A stretch of DNA of 9,297 bases from Ktedonobacterales bacterium (GTDB taxonomy: Bacteria > Chloroflexota > Ktedonobacteria > Ktedonobacterales > JACDGC01): contig JACDGC010000106.1 in the NCBI GenBank assembly GCA_013815535.1, positions 1 to 9,297 on the forward strand, written 5' to 3'. This document shows positions 5,415 through 9,297 of the stretch, piece after piece. The position numbers were made by a program, and so were the translations under genes. Each line of letters starts with the position of its first letter. Position 1 is the first letter of the stretch. The notes beneath the pieces are model-generated. The model was given only the letters and a program-made list of their open reading frames with translations, did not search any database and was not told the origin of the DNA.

Positions 5415-7943
5415 TCAGGGGTGATTATCGACGGCGGCGATGCGAATTTCGCAGGTGTAGTGTTCGCCCATGGCGTCGGTCAACCAGGCGTGCTCAGGCG
5501 TCGGCAACATCTCGCTCAGCGAGACGACATATTGCCCAGTCGTGGTGGCGCTTGCTGCCGCGCGCACCTCCTTGAGGAAGAGTTCGACATAGAGCGGGCT
5601 CGCCAGATCCAGAAAGCACGGCTTGCGTTCCTGCGCGGTGCGATAGAACAGATAGCGGGGCATGCCATGCGTGTCTGCCCACCGCCGCACCGCCAGATAG
5701 CTGGCCCCCGGCTCAAGGCCGCTCATGAAGTCGAGGTCCTCGTGCCGCATGCGCCATGCTTCGCGGGCAATCACCACCCGGTCAATCGTCAGCCGTGGCG
5801 TATGCGCAGCGGCGGGCAGCAGTGCCAGCAGGTCACCCACGGCCATCCCCAGATAGTCGTTGATGACGTCCAGCAACTCGAAGGTGATGCGCCCATCGCG
5901 TGTCTGCACCAACAACCTGCCCCCCTCATCCCGCACAATCAAATCCGCGATGCGTAAGACCCGCTCGGGGGGCGCGGCACAAATTTCCACCGAGGTCGCC
6001 AGGCGATAGTCTTTGGGTAAGGCAAAGGATTGGTGCAGGCGCGTCGCTGGCTGAAGCGCCGCCGTGCCCAGCGGCATCACCACCGGGGCGGGCAAGTCGG
6101 TGGCCAGCGCTTGATGCAACTCTTCCACATGGGGGTGCTGTTCAGTGAAGACGACCCCATCAAGCGTATTCAATGCTAGATGGATCTCGCCCATGACGAT
6201 CTGATACTCGCCGCGATTGATCGCCGCCACATCTGGTGCCGCCAGCATCACATCGGGGCTGTGAAAGCGCCCCCCTTGCCAGCCGGCATCCGGTGTGGCA
6301 AATGCCTGCGCCACCCGCGCCGCGATGTCCGCACTCGTGATGGCGATGTGGTTTTGGTCGCTCAGCTTTGGAAGGATGTCTGCCCATTTTTGCTGAAAGT
6401 TCGCTTGCAATTGAGCGAAGGGGGGGGGCTCTGCGTGGAACAACTGCGAATTGATGAGGAAAAAGAATGGGGCAAAATCAACCACGGGCTGTTGCAACGC
6501 CAGACTTGCATAGGTCTCGCGGCAGGTCGCTCGCCAATGCTGCGCAATCTGGTGGCAGAGCCAGCGGGCACTCGTGAGCACAAGCTCCAACGGGGGCTCA
6601 AGGGCGTGCAAGAGATCGGTGCCCAAGCTCAGGCTACCAGCTCGCTGACAATCTTCATAGACGACCGTGCGGCCAGCATAGAGGCGGCCCGCTGAGCGAG
6701 TCGAGGCTTGCTCGGTGAGCTCCGTGAAGGTGGCTTCGAGATCCCCAATCGCGTGGTCCAGCGTCGCGGCATCGGTCGCCGCGCTGATGGCATCGCGCGC
6801 GCTTTCCAGGCGGCTCAGCGTGGCGAGTGCCAGGGCACGGCTGTCGTTATTGCCGATTTCTTGCAGGTTCTGGCGCAAAGCCCGCTCTGGGAAGGGATCT
6901 TCGATGGGAACGTCGAATGACCACAAGATGCGTCGCTGCTGCTGCATCTTGGTGAGGAAGGCAAAGACCTCTGCCTCGCTCGTGGCAAGCGTCTGCGTGG
7001 CCCAGCGTGCGATGGCGTGGGCGGTGCGTGTGCCATTGCACGCGGCAAGCACGCGGGCCTGGGCCAGCGTCAACGGCACGGGTTTGACCATCGGCACCAC
7101 GAGAAAATTGCCCTCGACACGCACATGCGGCAACAGGCGCGGCTTGGCCCACATTTGGTAGGCTGGCGCGGCGCTCAGCCGTTGACTCAGCGCGTTGATG
7201 CCCCAGCCCTCCAGATAGGTTGTGCGCCGCTCCAGCAACTGCTCGCCGGGGTCCCACACAACGGCAGGGGCCTCGGATTGCCAACGTGCCCAGCCCACCG
7301 GCCCAAAGAAACCAATGGTATCATTTTTCAGGGCATAGCGTTGCAGATATTTTGCCAGCAGCAACCGATGCTGGCGATAGTGGCTGGTGCTGGTGGTGGC
7401 GGGTTTTTCTAAAAACTGCGCGACGGCGGTGTGGAGCACTTGGCGGTTTTGCCACGCCAGCGCTTGCCGAAAAGGCTCACCAGCGACGATCGCCCGCAGC
7501 GCCACCGTCGTCGCTTCGAGCTCCTGCGAATAGTACGCCTCAAACGCGGCGCGCTCTTCGGCCAAGCGTGCTTGCGCCTCGCTGAGGCGCGCAAGCTCCG
7601 CCGCGATGTCAGCGGGCAGGGTGGCGCTGCGGGGGGGGCTTTTCCCCGCATGCAGCGCGTGAATGGTGTTGCTCAGCAGGTTCCGGTTGGCGGCGTCAGT
7701 GGCGCGCCGTGCTTTCAGCAGTTCGACCACCGCGCGTTTCATCGCCCGCGCCGTCGCTTCGCTGGTGAGCACACGCTCGGCGGCATCGGCGCAGTCTGGC
7801 GCGGCCAACCGCAGCGCTTCGCTGACGGGGAAGCCCGCCCCGCGTAAGATGGACCAGCGCCAGAGCGACCACTGGCGAGCACTGAGGGCAACATGTTGAT
7901 CTGAGAAAACAAAGTCAATCGTGGCAGCGGATTCAGAGAGCAC
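5415..7943 (-). CDS. LanB-type lantibiotic dehydratase family protein, stand-alone (no SpaB_C domain)
   Basis: The 842-aa product resembles the large N-terminal (glutamylation) part of LanB enzymes, which use glutamyl-tRNA to activate Ser/Thr in RiPP precursor peptides. Visible family features are LLAKYLQRYALKNDTIGFFG (195-214), related to the RY-S-K-TPFGLF block; GRTVVYEDCQR (424-434); the block SPDVMLAAPDVAAINRGEY (562-580) followed by GEIHLALN (585-592); and a C-terminal run with REAWRM, PRYLFYRT, ERKPCFLDLASPLYVELF and EMLPTPEHAWL. It ends there: the SpaB_C elimination domain of full LanB proteins is absent. Stand-alone proteins of this build include PEARLs, which add amino acids from tRNA to peptide C-termini, and the large halves of split LanBs. 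The start is GTG-7943; a stop codon lies three codons upstream in frame. Two runs of nine and eight C lie in the reading frame. No partner genes are visible. Family sure, activity unknown. Confidence 0.85.
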   Translation of the reverse strand: MLSESAATIDFVFSDQHVALSARQWSLWRWSILRGAGFPVSEALRLAAPDCADAAERVLTSEATARAMKRAVVELLKARRATDAANRNLLSNTIHALHAGKSPPRSATLPADIAAELARLSEAQARLAEERAAFEAYYSQELEATTVALRAIVAGEPFRQALAWQNRQVLHTAVAQFLEKPATTSTSHYRQHRLLLAKYLQRYALKNDTIGFFGPVGWARWQSEAPAVVWDPGEQLLERRTTYLEGWGINALSQRLSAAPAYQMWAKPRLLPHVRVEGNFLVVPMVKPVPLTLAQARVLAACNGTRTAHAIARWATQTLATSEAEVFAFLTKMQQQRRILWSFDVPIEDPFPERALRQNLQEIGNNDSRALALATLSRLESARDAISAATDAATLDHAIGDLEATFTELTEQASTRSAGRLYAGRTVVYEDCQRAGSLSLGTDLLHALEPPLELVLTSARWLCHQIAQHWRATCRETYASLALQQPVVDFAPFFFLINSQLFHAEPPPFAQLQANFQQKWADILPKLSDQNHIAITSADIAARVAQAFATPDAGWQGGRFHSPDVMLAAPDVAAINRGEYQIVMGEIHLALNTLDGVVFTEQHPHVEELHQALATDLPAPVVMPLGTAALQPATRLHQSFALPKDYRLATSVEICAAPPERVLRIADLIVRDEGGRLLVQTRDGRITFELLDVINDYLGMAVGDLLALLPAAAHTPRLTIDRVVIAREAWRMRHEDLDFMSGLEPGASYLAVRRWADTHGMPRYLFYRTAQERKPCFLDLASPLYVELFLKEVRAAASATTTGQYVVSLSEMLPTPEHAWLTDAMGEHYTCEIRIAAVDNHP

Positions 7944-8265
7944 CGATTTTCATCTCCTTTGATGCCTAGCCAGCATATAACATCGCTTCTAGGGGGTGTG
8001 GTGGTCCATGGCTTGCCATGGGGCACACCCATCACTTCTCTGTATAGAGCTATTTGTGCCGTCGCGTCTCATCTAGGAAGCGGCTGGTGCCAACCAGCAT
8101 CTTTGGCGCGGCTGAAACAAACATGCAGCCAGTGCATTCCCGCAACCGATGCGGCTCCCTGTGGTAGGGATGGAGCGGTTCAGCGACCGCTCCGGGGACT
8201 TTCCCATCGTTCCGTGGTCAAGAATGTCATGGAAGAGGTGGTGATGTCCTACTACCTTGCTCACT
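7944..8265. other. 322-bp spacer with three stem-loops and no sure gene
   Basis: This spacer separates two minus-strand genes. It holds a compound hairpin at 7994-8030: GGGTGTG pairs with CACACCC outside, and CCATGGC pairs with GCCATGG across TT inside. A second at 8083-8098 is GCTGGT and ACCAGC with a GCCA loop. A third at 8172-8193 is GGAGCGGT and ACCGCTCC with a six-base loop. The third could end transcription of the pentapeptide gene, although no T-run follows on the minus strand. A 63-codon minus-strand frame (8073-8264) begins with GTG one base after the preceding stop but has no ribosome binding site. I found no convincing promoter for the dehydratase gene. Confidence 0.55.
7954..7960 (-). 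promoter_or_regulatory. Ribosome binding site of the dehydratase-family gene
   Basis: Read on the minus strand, AAAGGAG stands ten bases before GTG-7943. It is a strong site at slightly long spacing and is the only good one near this start. An ATG directly abuts it (7953) but is out of frame and meets a stop after six codons. Confidence 0.65.
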
Positions 8266-9297
8266 TTAGCGCGCGAAGAACCGCTGGGTAAAGGTCGCGA
8301 TGAAACTCACCTCGATCACCAATCCAACGATGGCCTCAGTGGCGGCGACAACCGTGATCCCATCGTCCAGCGCAAGCCCGCCGGGGAAGAACCCGCGCCC
8401 ATGAAACGAGGTGATGCTGAAGATCATCGCTGCCAGCGGGGAGATGGCCCCATTACTTTGGCTATAAAAGGCACCCGCATAGCCGATGAGCACCACGAGA
8501 TACACGAAGAGCGTGCGGAGCGGCCTGTAACCATACCCCGCCAAAAAATCGAGAAAGGCCGAGCCCAGGTATGCGCCCCACCGCCCCTGCCGCCGTGCCA
8601 GCTTGCGTTGGCACGCTTGCGCCCGATAGGCAAACATATCGGCTTCTTCGTTCATCCCTTGTGAGCGCAACGCCACGGCTAACTGCCGATTGGCGCGCAC
8701 CGCCCGCCGATAATTGTCCAGCCATTTCTGGCGCGTTTTGGGTTTGCCGTCGCGGTCGGTGCGCTGATGCGCCTCGCGTTCATCGCCAATCATGCGCACC
8801 TGCGACCAATCAATGGTGGCGAGATTCGCCCCATTCCAACGCACATCCGCCAGGCTGGCGGTGACGTGCTGTTCGTCCCACACAATCGCGTCATTCCATG
8901 AAGTGGCGGCGTCGACAAAGGCGCGCCGAATGGTGGCTTGGGCAAAATTGGCTTGACCCAGATACGCGCCTTCCAAGTGGGCGATATAAAATGAGGCATT
9001 GCGACATTGCGCCTGATAGAGATTCGCGCTTTCCATTTGCGCCTCGGTGAAGGAGGCATCTTCCAGGTGTGCTTGCCGAAAACTGGCATCAAACAGCCAT
9101 GCCTTGGTGAAGTTGGCCCCCGTAAGTTGGCTCAGCGCAAAATTTGCCCGCTCAAGATGAGCCTGATTGAAATTCGTTTTTTCCAAATGGGTATTGCTCA
9201 GATTCACCCGCGCCAGTGGCAGCCCGCCGAGCTTCGTCTGCCGTAAATCGGCTCCTTGCAGATTGAGGCCCTCGCGAAACCGCTGGGTCACTTCATC
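8266..9297 (-). CDS. Pentapeptide-repeat protein with C-terminal ion-channel-like domain (5' end cut by window)
   Basis: Positions are counted from a GTG at 9291, but the frame stays open to the window edge and the repeats begin almost at once, so the true start probably lies outside. Residues 11-125 hold at least 23 unbroken five-residue repeats (centre L or F at 11, 16, 21 and so on to 121), which should fold as a right-handed quadrilateral beta-helix. A charged helical linker follows (about 165-240, with RTDRDGKPKTRQKW). The C-terminus has a membrane helix (about 258-276), a re-entrant-like segment FSITSFHGRGFFPGG (291-305), and a second membrane helix (about 312-335). This layout copies a two-helix potassium-channel pore, but the TTxGYG filter is not intact. 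Likely an inner-membrane protein with the beta-helix in the cytoplasm, function unknown. The helix-pore-helix reading is inference. Confidence 0.9.
   Translation of the reverse strand, partial: DEVTQRFREGLNLQGADLRQTKLGGLPLARVNLSNTHLEKTNFNQAHLERANFALSQLTGANFTKAWLFDASFRQAHLEDASFTEAQMESANLYQAQCRNASFYIAHLEGAYLGQANFAQATIRRAFVDAATSWNDAIVWDEQHVTASLADVRWNGANLATIDWSQVRMIGDEREAHQRTDRDGKPKTRQKWLDNYRRAVRANRQLAVALRSQGMNEEADMFAYRAQACQRKLARRQGRWGAYLGSAFLDFLAGYGYRPLRTLFVYLVVLIGYAGAFYSQSNGAISPLAAMIFSITSFHGRGFFPGGLALDDGITVVAATEAIVGLVIEVSFIATFTQRFFAR

Noticed and set aside
5349..5957. 202-codon plus-strand open frame
   Set aside because: Mostly antisense to the C-terminal, well-conserved end of the LanB-like gene; no family match.
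7936..7953. Six-codon minus-strand frame (ATG at 7953) overlapping the LanB-like start
   Set aside because: The ATG touches the ribosome binding site with no spacer, so it could not be initiated normally; probably chance.
7739..8035. 98-codon minus-strand frame beginning upstream of the LanB-like gene
   Set aside because: Most of it overlaps the LanB-like gene in another frame and the ribosome binding site spacing is poor; treated as a shadow.
8193..8206. GGGGACTTTCC, identical to a eukaryotic NF-kB motif
   Set aside because: Chance match without meaning in bacterial DNA.
7959..8291. 110-codon plus-strand frame over the spacer
   Set aside because: No ribosome binding site, runs through all three hairpins and into the end of the pentapeptide gene; no recognisable protein features.
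1..9297. Search for tRNA, rRNA, CRISPR arrays, insertion sequences and transposase genes
   Set aside because: I saw no cloverleaf with a CCA end, no regularly spaced repeats and no transposase motifs, so none is reported.

Overview
The window is GC-rich, tightly packed bacterial DNA. It joins part of a respiratory complex I operon on the + strand to unrelated accessory genes. The gene content and the style of the Nuo proteins (NuoC and NuoH with long polar tails, NuoD separate from NuoC) suggest Chloroflexota. That placement is an inference from general impression, not a demonstrated assignment.

Left part (1-4119): after about 330 bp without a recognisable gene lies a good extended -10 promoter (around 257-265), then nuoA (333-704), nuoC (695-1468), nuoD (1599-2741) and nuoH (2806-4119). 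Every start has a purine-rich ribosome binding site six or seven bases upstream; nuoA and nuoH start at GTG. nuoB, normally between nuoA and nuoC, is absent: nuoC instead overlaps nuoA by 10 bp. None of nuoE, F, G, I, J, K, L, M or N is present either, so this is a four-gene piece of the NDH-1 set. NuoA and NuoH are membrane subunits at the quinone-site end of the membrane arm, and NuoC and NuoD form the connecting module, so the block encodes much of the quinone-binding interface except NuoB (cluster N2). The spacers nuoC-nuoD and nuoD-nuoH each carry a strong stem-loop, and another follows nuoH.

Middle (4120-5414): a 250-bp gap, then an alpha/beta hydrolase (4370-5230, +) with a full Ser-Asp-His triad, followed at once by a long interrupted palindrome that probably ends its transcript.

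Right part (5415-9297, minus strand): a LanB-type dehydratase-family protein (842 aa) with no C-terminal SpaB_C elimination domain. This makes it a candidate for a peptide aminoacyl-tRNA ligase (PEARL) or a split dehydratase. Upstream of it on the minus strand, across a 322-bp spacer with three stem-loops, is a pentapeptide-repeat protein fused to a two-helix ion-channel-like domain; its 5' end runs off the window. No convincing RiPP precursor, cyclase, protease or transporter is visible. The most promising leads are the stand-alone LanB protein, the missing nuoB, and the pentapeptide/channel fusion with a degenerate filter.
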